Below are positions 20,854 through 33,212 of a stretch of DNA of 64,000 nt, piece by piece (the first letter of the stretch is position 1; every line of letters begins with the position of its first letter). The DNA comes from Amphimedon queenslandica (Eukaryota; Porifera; Demospongiae; Haplosclerida; Niphatidae). A program made the translations under genes and the position numbers. The notes under the pieces are model-generated. The model made no database searches. It saw only the letters and a program-made list of their open reading frames with translations, and had not been told where the DNA came from. The stretch covers positions 243,818 to 307,817 of the forward strand of contig NW_003546272.1 of the NCBI RefSeq assembly GCF_000090795.2, given 5' to 3'.

Positions 20854-22638
20854 TTATTCTGTCTTCCCTTCATCACTTGTTTCATCATCACTTGAACTAT
20901 CAAACTCAACTTGTGGATCTTTAATCCACGTACCATCAGATAATGGCAACCATCCTGAACTATAAATTAATATGAAGATGAATCAATAAAATGATATTAT
21001 TTCCTAACCTGCGGAGTCTGTTATAATCACTATTAATATTTGATGATGTTACTACTTTGTCACTTTCTACCTCGCATGCTTTATCTTGAGATTGCAACAT
21101 TTTTTGCTTTTTCTTTGGCACAGCAGAGTCACTTGTGTCATGGGCTGGTCCATGTCTTTTAGAGGTATCAGTTCCTTCCTTGATGTCGCCTTCTTTCTCA
21201 AATGATGATGATAATGAAGAAGATTGGCTGCTAAAGAGAGCATGGTCAAGAGCTGCTTGAGTCTGAGCTAGTAATGGCTACAAAACATGACATTAAAACA
21301 TGTTATATGGAGGGTTTCCCACAAGACTTTGGTTTAGTGTTCATGCACCCTCTTGTCAGTGGATTTTAAAATTGCTCACAAAATTTGAAAAAGTACCATA
21401 AAAGTACTAGGAGAGAAAATTTTTAAAATACATATACATGTTTTTGGCTGTATAATTTTTTGTTAATTCAGCAGTTGTTTAAAAATCTTTTTAAGGTTAA
21501 TCAATAATTGTGCAAAAGACCATGTATTATGAATACAAGGTATTTGGTCCAGATGTTAAAATTTTGCCAAAAATGAAAAAGAGAGAATTTACCATTTTAA
21601 TAATTTTTCTGATACATATACATGTTTTTATGTTGCGTAGCAAGTTTCAGTTGATTTCAATCAAAATTAGATTTTTTACAAATTTTTAAAGTTACTAAAA
21701 AATTGGGCCAATGACCAAAGGCTATAGCCTTTGGTCAACACCAAATTTTGTGAAAAATGGCTAGGAGAGATTTCTCCATTTTTATAATTTTTTCTGATAG
21801 ACATACATGTTCTTATATTGTGTAGAAAATTTCAGCTGATTCCAATCAAAATTGGATTTTTTATGAATTTTAAAAGTTGCTCAAAATGTCATGTACTGTA
21901 TTAGCTCACTTAGCATGCTAAGTGGGAGGGCTGCTTATATGACATCCTCAAATGTATATACCTGCTCAGCTTTACCAGGTTGAGATTCTTCCAGACTACG
22001 TTTCATATTTGCAAGAACAGCTATTAATGACATTATAGAATCATTTACTATTAGTTTTAAATTTAAATTGTCATATAGTAGGATCAAATTAAAACCATAA
22101 AGTAATGTAATAACATAGTACCTTTAATGTGCTTCTTTCCCTTCCTATGAACTGACAGAACCATTAGAGTATCAAAGACTGGCCTGCTACTACATACAGT
22201 ACATGCAAACCTAATAGCAAAAATATATACCTTAAGCCTACTATTTTTAGCGTCTACTAAATTTAGCGATATTAGCGAGAGAGCTTTAAATCACTAAATT
22301 AAATAGACGCCAAAATAATTATTATTCATTATAATAGTTATTATTTATAGTTAATTTTGTTAAAAACGCTAAAATTAGTAACGCTAAACATGACTTTTGC
22401 TGATTTCGCTAAAACTAGTAGACGCAAATAATAGTAGGCTTAAGGTAAACAATTTACTAAGTTCTTCACCTTCCATCTCTCATTTTCAACACTTCACTCT
22501 CAGGTATCTGACCAGCCAACAAATGGTCTACTCTGCGTTTCTAGGAGAAATTCATGCTACTGTAACTATTAAAGAATAAACACTTACTCTAGCTTGTCTA
22601 ATCTTTGAATATTGATCACCAACCAGTTTGAACGCCAT
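20854..22638 (-). CDS. SCNM1: Sodium channel modifier 1-like splicing factor
   Basis: Six exons join in frame: 22588-22638, 22470-22540, 22122-22210, 21962-22020, 21009-21277 and 20854-20959, for 214 residues (human 230). The N-terminus reads MAFKLVGDQYSKIRQ, then KRRVDHLLAGQIPESEVLKMRDGR. A U1-type zinc finger follows (FACTVCSSRP...LSVHRKGKKH), then a charged low-complexity middle and the diagnostic C-terminal box SSGWLPLSDGTWIKDPQVEF plus an acidic tail. Each block matches SCNM1 in order. SCNM1 is a minor-spliceosome component. Intron 2 holds a 216 bp MITE and intron 4 a dispersed repeat. A decayed copy of its 3' end lies near 19140-19200. Confidence 0.93.
21330..21910. repeat. Dispersed palindromic repeat, copy D (intronic)
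   Basis: About three diverged units inside intron 4 of SCNM1, in the same orientation as copy A. They contain 'gatacatatacatgttttta', 'cagttgatttcaatcaaaat' and 'aaattgggccaatgacca'. The palindromic junctions are decayed here. Confidence 0.8.
22230..22445. mobile_element. 216 bp MITE with CCTTAAGCCTACTATT termini, TA target site
   Basis: Inverted ends of about 28 bp: the left begins CCTTAAGCCTACTATTTTTA, and the right reads TAATAGTAGGCTTAAGG. Both are flanked by TA. There is no internal coding frame. It lies in intron 2 of SCNM1. A TA duplication and short size fit a non-autonomous Tc1/mariner-like element. Confidence 0.88.
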
Positions 22639-23181
22639 TTGTTATAGCCACACCCACAAAAGTATTATCAATTTTTTTCATTTTTTTCTGGTGATCTCTC
22701 AGGAAAAATTTCCGAAAAATTATTTTTCCCGGGCAATAATTTTTAAATTATTAATTTTTCCTGGCAAATTTCTCGGGAAAATTTGCCAGGAAAATAATTC
22801 TTCCCTGGAAATTTGCTGGGAAATAATTATAATTATTTTAAAAATCATTAATGTAAATATTTCCCAAAAATAATTTTATTAAAAAATTAATCATTAGACT
22901 AATTAAAAATTTTCCCGGGAAATTTGCCGGGAAAATAATTTTATTTTTAAAATCATTAATTTAAAATTTTCCCTGCAAATTTCCCTGGCTCAGCCTAGCG
23001 GAATACTTTATACATTTGTCAATGCCTACAGCTAATGCTGTTGTATAATAGTCTAAACCTCACCAAAAAATATTTTTCTATTTTTTATGTATAGGTGCAA
23101 TTTCTAGGTGTGGTTATCTTCTTTCACAGGTTTGTTTCTCATATGAGTTGCGAGTAGCAGAACAAAGGAATCCTAACTTGT
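22639..23181. repeat. AT-rich block of imperfect palindromes (GGGAAATTTGCCGGG)
   Basis: Between about 22690 and 22995, words such as TTTCCCGGGAAATTTGCCGGG and their inverse recur five or six times, separated by runs of AATAATTTT and ATTAAT. Several can fold back on their neighbours. The rest of the interval, to the homeobox promoter, shows nothing recognisable. Confidence 0.7.
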
Positions 23182-23261
23182 CCAATGAAAATGTGGCTGT
23201 ACTGATTAGCCACGTGCTAACAGACGGTCTCCTTTGGCACGTAATCGCCAGCCTTTATAAA
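23182..23261 (+). promoter_or_regulatory. Candidate core promoter of the homeobox gene
   Basis: In order: CCAAT at 23182-23186, the E-box CACGTG at 23211-23216, and TTTATAAA at 23254-23261. The start codon follows at 23379. The order and spacing fit a TATA promoter with a 5' UTR of about 90 nt. No transcript data were available. Confidence 0.5.
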
Positions 23262-23378
23262 CTGGATAGCCTTGCGTCATTTAGATCCAAAGAGTGTTGA
23301 CTAGACCCCAGTCTGAAATCACTGCTGCCTTCAGTTAGAACTCTTTTTCACGCTGTCCAAAGCTACAACAATTGTATC

Positions 23379-24351
23379 ATGGAGAAGACGAGTAAGTAAC
23401 TAAGCAAGCAGTGCGCATGCAGCTAGGCTGAGGGTGGGGCTGCTCTCCAGTCATTGGTTTCTTTTTAGACCTAAAACGTTCTTTAGAAGAAGAGGAAGAA
23501 GACGACTTGGACTTGATAATCCTCCCCGATCCGACTGAATCTCCTCCTCTCGAACAAGACAGAGAAGGCCAGGCAGGATCAAAGAAAAGGAAGAGAAACA
23601 GGACTGTCTACTCCACAGATCAACTTAAACAGCTTGAGGACTCCTTCAAAGCCAATCCATATCCAGACAAACTCATGAGGGACAATCTGGCAGAAGAGCT
23701 GGACATGAGTGAGAAGAAAGTTAATGTAAGATTAACTGCATGTGGACTATTGCATTGAAACTCCTTGCTATGCTTGCTTGCATATGCATTATGTATATAT
23801 ATTTCTGTCTGTAGAACTGGTTTCAGAACAGGAGAGTGAAACTCAAGAAGCATTCTCAATCAACAGCTAGCAGTGCCCCAGCCTCTTCTACAGTAACTGC
23901 TAATCCTAACTACAGCAGTACAACAACTGATACCATGATGGTCACACCGGCACCAATGCAGCGACCTCATCCAATCCAGTTTCCTAACATCAGTCATCCA
24001 TACTCCTCTCCAGTAGGAGTTACATTTGCAATGCCGCCCCGTCCAAAGACTGCAGGTGTTTCCCCTATACAGTTCCTATCACATCCTTCAGCTTGGTCTC
24101 CCTATACTCCATCAGCAACTCCTACTGCTCCTCCTCCAATACCTTACTATCCCAATGGGGCACCATTCATGTCTCCTGCAACTTTTGTTCCTGCAGTCAC
24201 GATGGCAACGACGCCAGTTCCTTATCAGTTCTTTGCTCCAACCACGCCAACAATGAGCAATGCTGCTGCTCTCCCTATAATGGAGCTCACTCCTCCTCCA
24301 AGTGTGACCATGGCCTCAGTCCAAGGATCTCATTTTACCTATAGCTATTAG
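23379..24351 (+). CDS. Homeodomain transcription factor, class uncertain
   Basis: Exons 23379-23391, 23469-23725 and 23815-24351 give 268 residues. An acidic N-terminus leads to a homeodomain at about residues 45-104. The invariant positions are present: L16, F20, W48, F49, N51 (helix 3 KVNNWFQNRRVKLKK). Residue 50 is Gln, as in ANTP and many PRD-like proteins. Residue 47 is Asn, which is more usual in TALE and SINE classes. The intron between positions 46 and 47 is at a site used by several homeobox families. The C-terminal about 160 residues are rich in Pro, Ser, Thr and Tyr, like an activation domain, and end in SHFTYSY. I cannot assign it to a named family. Confidence 0.88.
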
Positions 24352-24712
24352 TTGATAGAAGAGACATACAAACAATGTGAACTATGTGAAAGTTTTATTT
24401 CACGTACAGATCACAATCAACTTGTGTATATAGTGTAGTTATAATCTACATATTTTAACTGTTTTTTTTCTTTTAAAAATAAATATGACATAAAACTACA
24501 TTAACTGTGTACGTGCATGCATGGCTTTGGAATTAACAATGTGGACAGAAACGGTAAATAAGTAATCATAATATAAAACTTTATGTGGATATATATATAT
24601 ACGGCTCATTTGATTTCATACAGTCATAATAAGTAACACAAAATATTATAATACAACAACAAATCTGCAATGATAATAACAAAATATTACAATAGATAGA
24701 GTCGATATAATT
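24352..24712. other. Convergent 3' flanks, nothing recognised
   Basis: The 3' ends of the homeobox gene (+) and ATG2 (-) face each other across 361 bp of AT-rich sequence with an ATATATATATA run near 24591. Confidence 0.5.
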
Positions 24713-27700
24713 TTATTGTTTCGTCTTCCATTTCTCGGCCGCTTCTCTCTTAGCCTCTGGAACAAACTGGTTCTTTGCTCCACCCAAGACGTGACGAGTC
24801 GCCTCCGAAGCAAAAATTATCGGTCGAAATATGTTACCTGGAATGTGACGCAAAACGCCACCAACTGCTCCTGTGACACCGTGATCAGTGTGCTGTGTAG
24901 AGGCAGCCTGGTAGAACTCTCTGGCAGTATGACCTAAACCCTGAGAGGAGAGAGAGAGGGAGAAAGACAGAGAGAGAGGGGGGGAAGGAGGGAGGGAGGG
25001 AGAGAGAGAAATATGAGAGAATAGAGAAGGAGATAAAAAATAGAGAAAGAGAGAGAGAGAGGAAATGAAAGGGCAGATTAAAGGTAGAGTCACTTTGAAC
25101 AGAGGGCAACAAGGAGAGGGACAATAGACTAATGCTAATTGCTCTATCGCTTTACCTGCTCCAGTTACAAATTAATAGCACCAGTCTTGATCAGGGCCAA
25201 CAATTAAATACATATTAATTATTCTTGTTCAGCTAATATCCAAACAACTGTCAGGATGCGTACATGTACAGAATATAACCTCCAGAGTCTGTTACAAAGC
25301 CCATAGCATATAGTACAGAATTATTGAAACTTATATACTTATTCTGCTTGTGGTGTAGAACTGGCCAGTCATGGCAATTCAATGATGGCATGTACATTAT
25401 AACACACAATCCCCCAGTACATGTACAGAGGATTATAACATGTACACACACCAGAAAACCAGCTGTTTTCATAGAGTATCACACACTAGCAGTGTCAAAA
25501 ACTATAGTGATTCATATCTTAGAGATTCAATTTATAAAGGACAGATTATACTGTTGTACAAAAAGGGAGGAGGCCCTCCATCTGCTACAAATGAGTCTCA
25601 AGTAGTGAACAGGCCAGAAACAGCCTAAACCAACCATTGTCACATGAAGGGGCTTAATAAACAATATAAAGGATTGCTCATTAAAATATCAAAATGAGAC
25701 AATTGCAATTCAACCCCGTCTAGCACCGTTACCATATGATGCCCTAAAAAACGACAAGTATGCACTACAAAGACTTACAATACGGCACAGAAGCACTTTT
25801 AATTATACACAAGAGTTAATACTATGCAATATAAGCTAATACTTTCCGTGTATAGTATACATAATAAACACGTTAATACTAGAGAGAGCAGCTGTTTACT
25901 GTCCCTTATCTTAATAATCAATTACAGGCTAAGAGCATAATGTCCTTGTTGATAATGAGAGAGAAAGAGAGGAAGAAAGGTAGAGGGAGAAAGGTAGAGG
26001 GAGAAAGGTAGAGGGAGGAAGAGAGGGAGAAAGGTAGAAGAGGGAGGAAGATAGAGGAAAGGAAGGTACATGTAGAGTAGCTACTAGATACAGTGTGCTG
26101 TGTGTGCAATAGCAGTAATACAGTGAATACATTTTTGAATAAAATAGTAGAAATATAGAATACAGATAGAGATAAAGTAAATCCAAAACACATTAAATGC
26201 TTCATTCAAGACATACATGTACATTGTATTGTATGACATTAATCATCGATTGGTGGTAGGGTCTACATAGAAAGGCCACTTTGTGTGTACAGTAGAGAGT
26301 GCATGTGTGAACTAACTGTTGTCACTATATTGTATGCATTAGCAAATCCTTCCCTTAGATCAGCCGACTGGTGAGGACCGGATGGAAGAGGAGGAGAAGG
26401 AGGGACACTGTTAACATACTGTACCCCTTCAATGGATGAGCCATTAGTTCTCTCAATGGGACTAACCATATCAAATGCAGTCTGGGCCAAGGACTAAAAA
26501 AATACAACAAAGTTCATGTGTATAACTAGTAATGTCTAATTTAAGCATTGCTAGAAATAATACTAATAGTAAAGAATCTATTATATTAAGAATGTGTGTG
26601 AAAAGAGCAAGACACCCTATCAAGATTAAGTTGTTGCAAGAGCTTACTACATACACATGTAAGTAATGAAGAAGAGGCAATAGCACTAAGAGGAGACACT
26701 GTAATTAAAGTATAGCTTGACTGATAGTATAATAGGTTGAATGAATATATTGAATAGTGCAATAAGCCAGGGCTGTTTTTCCTCATGTCACATGGTAGAT
26801 GATCTGATGTGATATGCAATTATAATAGTGCTACTAGGTACTAACTAATAATGGATTCTACTAGTGTATGATCATGGAGTATGCTATTACTCCAACATAA
26901 TGAGTCTCTATACACTCACTTGTACTGAGTAGAGTATTCTGTTAGTCAATTCAACAACTGCTACACCAGAAGAGTTTGCGAATGAATAGGTTCCTCTCTG
27001 TAGACCCCAGACAATGCGACCGTCTTCCTGATACTGTTGAACAGGGAGCCAAAACAGATCAACTACACCTTGAACTGGGTGGGGGGGGGAGAGTGAGAAA
27101 AGAGAGACAAAAGAATAAGAATACATTTATAAAATAGATCGAAGGAAAAATGAAAGAGAGAGAGAGAAAAAGAGAGAGAGAGGGGGGGGGAGAGAGAGGT
27201 TCCTCACATAGTTGTGTGACGTGGTACATTGGTCCAACTCCCTGGAGTATCCTTGGTAACTGATAGCTACCAATGTCCTGCAACCATTCATTGGCTACTC
27301 TCTCAAACAACTGATCCCATCCCAATATACTAAAACATAATAAAACAGAGAACAACATAACCTACACATATACATTTAATGTACCAACACACAAATAAGA
27401 TATCAGAATAATAGCATTCTCTATTGCCAGTGACATGCACATGTACATGCAGTACTAATATTCCATTGACAGTTATGCGATAGTACATTAACATGAACTG
27501 CATTAAACTACACACAGAGTGGAATACCTGCAATGTACTGTTAGATACACATACTAACACATGACTGACATACAAATGCACAGTCCACTTAAGTAAAGTG
27601 GGCCCTCCTTACCCTTGCTTGTATGTGATGCTTTTAAGAGTCACTTCAGAGTTATCCAAGTGACTAAGTCCCAACAATAGGCCAGCAAATGTTCCCTATA

Positions 27701-30700
27701 TCACGTGAGAGTCACATGATAATCTCATGATGAGTATAATTATATTACCAGGTGTTCTGAGATAAGTCTCTTAGCTTCGTAATCAATCCGTATCGGAACG
27801 TCAGGATAAAACACAAAGGATTTAATGAAGACACTCGCCGGCTGAGACTGGACATGATCTGTCTTCTTCTCACCTGATTTATTGCTTCGTTTTTGAGTAG
27901 GAGGAGAATAATCAGTCATTATTACTAATAGCAAAAAATAGAGAATAAAAAACTATTAAAAATTATTTTTCACAAAGCACCCAGCTACTATACATTGGTA
28001 AATACCTTACCTTCTTCACTAGGGGCTGCTGCTGGTACCAGCTGCTGAAAGTAATCATGTAGGAACAGGAATGTATCCTGGAAAGAGAATGAAAGAGTGA
28101 GTGTAATGATGTGGGATCTTGCCTATTTTATTTATTAAGCACATAGTATTAATCTTTTAAATGTGATATTAATAAATAATGTATTAGATACAATGTGTAC
28201 ATGTACAGTGCAAGAGTGCATCCATTACTTGATCAATGTTGAGTCGTATTGGTAAGAGTGACAGTCTAACTGATGCCTCTAAGCCGTTGAGAGAGGGGGA
28301 GACAGACTGTGTAGTTGAGGGTACATCAGTTCCTTCACTTTCAGGGAGTGTGAACAAAACCTTTAGTGAGAACTGAGGACGACAAAAGAGAGTAAAATTA
28401 GAGGTAGTGTGATATTTTCTAACCATGTTAGAAAGGGACTGTCTAGGTAGTGAGTCCGTGCAGTGCTGATAAAGGAACTTGTTGATAAGTGATTGAGAGA
28501 GTCTGTCCCTTATCTCAATGTCGTGTATTAGGACAACGAACCGCGAGGACTCGTGGGAACCAGACGGATAGGTCTCGTGTTGAACACGTAACTAAAGGAA
28601 GAGAGAGGGAAAGTGACACAGAAATTTAAGAAAGAGATGGAGAAATTAGAAAGAGAGAAATACATGTAATTTGCTGGCAAAAAAACTTTACAATAATAAT
28701 GTCACTGTGTACATACATGTACATGTACATGTATATATTACTAGCTGTATTTACTAACTTTGCTTATTTCAATCTCGACCAGTTTATTTTGGTCCCGCCC
28801 CATTCCACCAACTGATCTCTTCAAGTCACCTCTAATCCCAGCTCCTCCATTCTTCTTCATTTTCTTAGTCTTGGCATCAGTAGCCATTGATCTCTTTGCC
28901 GAGAGGAGAGGAGAGAGGGAGGAGGAGGGAGAGGGTGAGGATAGAGAGAAATCCCGTCCTCCGTACAGCTGCCATATGATGGTCAGTTCCCTCAGTGAGT
29001 ATATGAACTCAGGGTTGGGGTAGCCTTGGGGTCTCTTTAACTGATCAACCACTTCATCCTACAAGATACAAGAAATACGTGTACATGCATGCTTTTATTA
29101 TAATTAAAATAATTTTTTAATTTTTAGCATAAATGGTCAACTATTTTTTTAAAACAAATTTTAAGTTGATTCTGATTTCATTTTTGAGCTAAAATGTGCC
29201 TAAATATTTATAGCCCATGGTTTTTTCCAAAAAATGGCTCCGAAATCACTTCCAATTTTTATTACATTTTTTGATACATATTGATGTACTTATGCTGTGC
29301 AGAAAGTTTGAGCTGATTTATACTTGAATTTCTCGAGTTATGACTATTTTTAAAATAAACCAATTTCTGAAAAAATCACTGTACTATAGCCCATGGTTTT
29401 TTTCAAAAAATGGCTCCGAAATCACTTCCAGTTTTTATTACATTTTCTGATACATATTGATGTACTTAGGCTATGTAGAAAGTTTGAGCTGATTCTGACT
29501 TGAATTTTTCGAGTTATGACCATTTTAAAAATAAACCAATTTCTGAAAAAATCACTGTACTATAGCCCATGGTTTTTCCAAAAAATGGCTCCGAAATCAC
29601 TTCCAATTTTTATTACATTTTCTGATACATATTGATGAACTTAGGCTGTGCAGAAAGTTTGAGCTGATTCCGACTTGAATTTTTCGAGTTATGACCATTT
29701 AAAAAATTAACCAATTTCTGAAAAAATCACTGTACTATAGCCCATGGTTTTTCCAAAAAATGGCTCCGAAATCACTTCCAATTTTTATTACATTTTCTGA
29801 TACATATTGATGAACTTAGGCTGTGCAGAAAGTTTGAGCTGATTCCGACTTGAATTTTTCGAGTTATGACCATTTAAAAAATTAACCAATTTCTGAAAAA
29901 ATCACTGTACTATAGCCCATGGTTTTTCCAAAAAATGGCTCCGAAATCACTTCCAATTTTTATTACATTTTCTGATACATATTGATGAACTTAGGCTGTG
30001 CAGAAAGTTTGAGCTGATTCCGACTTGAATTTTTCGAGTTATGACCATTTTAAAAATAAACCAATTTCTGAAAATCAATTAACACACCCAAATTTTGACA
30101 TTAAACTGACTTACAGGTACAGCAAAATAATTATCAATGATTCTCAATTCTTCTCCATCACTCAACAGACACTTCACAACGGGAACTGATCCTGGCCCCT
30201 GTAATAAAAAAATTAAAATTTTTTTTAAATTAGGCAAATATCTTGGATAAATAATAAAACTATAAAGTGGTCGTACAGTACACACAAAAAGCTTTATTAT
30301 CAACTTGTTATGTCCCATTTTATTTTGCTATTAATTATTAATCATTCATTTTATATTTCTACAGTGTCATTACTACTAATGGGGCTCTCACGTACCACTT
30401 TAGCTGTTGTTAGTGTGGGCAGTATACAATAGTCATCCTCATCAAAGATCCACTCATCATCAATACTTGCACCAGCCTTCTTCTGTTTTCCTCCTCCTCC
30501 TCCTTTCCTCTCTCCTTCAGTCTCTTCTCCTTCAGAGTCTGAACTGAATATAAATGCAGTAGTAGTAGCCACTCTCTCTTCACTAACTGTAGGACTACGT
30601 ATTACTGTATTAATAATAAAATAAAGTTATACAACCATAATACCTTAGAGTGACTTTTAATTGCGGGTACTAAATTTTGCGATTTTAGCACAAGGTAGAT

Positions 30701-33173
30701 TTTGCTGGTATTAAAAATTGCGATTAAGTAATTATTACTAATAGTTATATGGCATTATGATGTCATTATTAATAATTGCGCGTATTAATAATTGCGATTT
30801 TTAACCCAAACGCAAAATTCGCAATTAATAGTACCCGCATTTAAAAGTAACCTTAAGGTAGTCATTCTATAGTTGATGTGTGCGTTAGCTGCTACGGATG
30901 AGATACTCACCTGATCCATGGCCAGTGTCTCCTACATCATCAAAGTCCTCCATAGCTTCACTGATCAAATCACCAACTTCTTTCACAGGCTACAAGAGCA
31001 TAAAATCATCATTAAATCATGAATGCATATACATGTACATGTATGTACACATACATTGTACATAATAGTGAAGCACATACATTATAAAACATACAATAGA
31101 CATTAGTGTAGACACTAGAACTGACCTCATCTACTCTACCACTATCTCCAGTAGGGGTATCAGTAGCTGTATCATTAATAGTATCATTACTAGCTCCACT
31201 GCTAGCACCAGTTCCATTACTGATAGGCTCAGTATCATACATAGTCTCATTGGCACACTCAATAGTGTCTCCTGCTGATAAGTCTTTGGTCTCTGAGAGG
31301 TATACGAGAAGGTCCCGGAGTACAATACAAGAGTCTACACACATCATGAACTGTAGCTCTGATCCAGAACACTGGAAATCAACCGCAGGGACATTTGATG
31401 AAAACTATATGTACAGGGTAGCATACAACAGGTAATGATGATTTGCATACTTCAGTTGAGTCATTCTTATTGCATAGTCTCAGTATGAAATCAATACTAC
31501 CCATCTCCATTACATTAACAAAACCTGTAGGAGAGGAGAGGAGTAAGAAAGGGACAAGAGATGAGAAAAGAAGGAGATTCAAACAAACCATTTCTTAGGA
31601 TAATTTTGTCTTGTCTTTTGTCAGAGATTGATAGCGTGAGATCATCCAGCAGGACTTTAACAACCAGCAATGGTGAACCAGTTACCAGTGTACTGGATAC
31701 TCTCAAAGACTCCAACGAGAGAACAGCATGTGTGGGTATATACAATGGCCTATAAGAATATGTAGTTATTATAAGAAATATAAAAAATATTACATATACA
31801 TGTACATTACGTACATGTTATTGTAGTGGTAAATTATTTTCTATCATTATTATCATTATTATTATTGTTGCTATTATTATTACTTGTATTGTACAGCTGA
31901 GTCCAGAAGTGATGCATGCAATTCAGTGATGACTGTTGGTGGGTCATAGCCAGGAACGTGATCATCTCTTAAATCAAACATATCACCGACCTATTGAGAG
32001 AGGGTAGGAGGAGGTGATAGAGAACAAGAGGGAGGAGAATGAACAGGTGGAGAGAAGAACAAGAAGAAATAATACATGTACATGTACATGTATGTGCATC
32101 AATAAAATGAAATATGAGTGAAGATGATAAAAGTAAGAGGATCTCACTTGTTTGATGAAACTGTCCTCAAGTGATGTGACATGAAACTCAAACAGTGTCT
32201 GACTAACCTTTACAGCACATTTATGAACCTACAAATACATACATATAAATAAATGAATTATTATTATGATATACACACAGTCAACGATAAGAATAGGCAT
32301 TGATTATAAAAAGGCTATAAGCTGCTAGTTAGTTAGTATTCCATTTGTACTTTTCTATTAGCATTGATCTCAGTTCTACTCTCAATTGAAAGAGACAGCA
32401 TAGCCTCATCACTACTAGCATCAGTGGCCAGTAGTCCTTCAGTCATGGGCCTCAGTATGTTAGACAGTAGCAATGAGCTGGTGTCTATCAGGAGAGGAGA
32501 GGAGTGAGAGGGAGAGGAGGAGTGAGAGGGAGAGGGAGAGGGAGGAGGGTAGAGTATGTCTCTTGTGACTCTAGCACAATGTTGAACCTCAACTTCATCA
32601 ACCTGTAATGAACAATGAATGAATTTTGATAAAAATTGAAAGTAACTTTACAAATCACAACTACAATACATATATATGTATGTACAATCTTACATTAATG
32701 CAGAGTACAATGCATCCGGTCTCTCCCTTATAATCCAATGCAGTACAAATGGAGCCTCCATTGAACTCAATGAGGAGTACACCAGTTTGAGAGGGCACGG
32801 AGGAAGAGGGAGAGTGGACACGCTGTGGACTCAAATCAAGAAGACGAGGGTCACTAGACCTCTCCTCCTCTCCCTCTCCCTCCTTCCCATTAAATGTATA
32901 ACAAGATGGCTCAGTATCGGGACTTTCCTATAATTATAAATACAATTGTTATTACAATAATAATGTTTTTATAAATTATGCACACAAGCCTAATGCTTTA
33001 TTAGTATTATACAATGTAAGCAATTATGGTCATACTTTTACTGGTAGAGCTAGTGATATTTGTCCTTCTTTAATATTCAAAGAGACTGAGAGGTAGGTTG
33101 GTGAAGGAGTGTGATCAGGACTAACCCTGCCACTCGGTGAATCATGATCAGTGTCTTCATCACATGAATCTAT

Positions 33174-33212
<39 letters not shown>

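Noticed and set aside
24713-25124. Ser/Leu/Pro-rich small proteins over (GA)n tracts
   Set aside because: They are translations of intronic microsatellites extending the last ATG2 exon. The true acceptor lies at 24941.
29100-30078. CRISPR-like array
   Set aside because: The 175 bp units are contiguous with no unique spacers and no cas genes, and the context is an animal intron.
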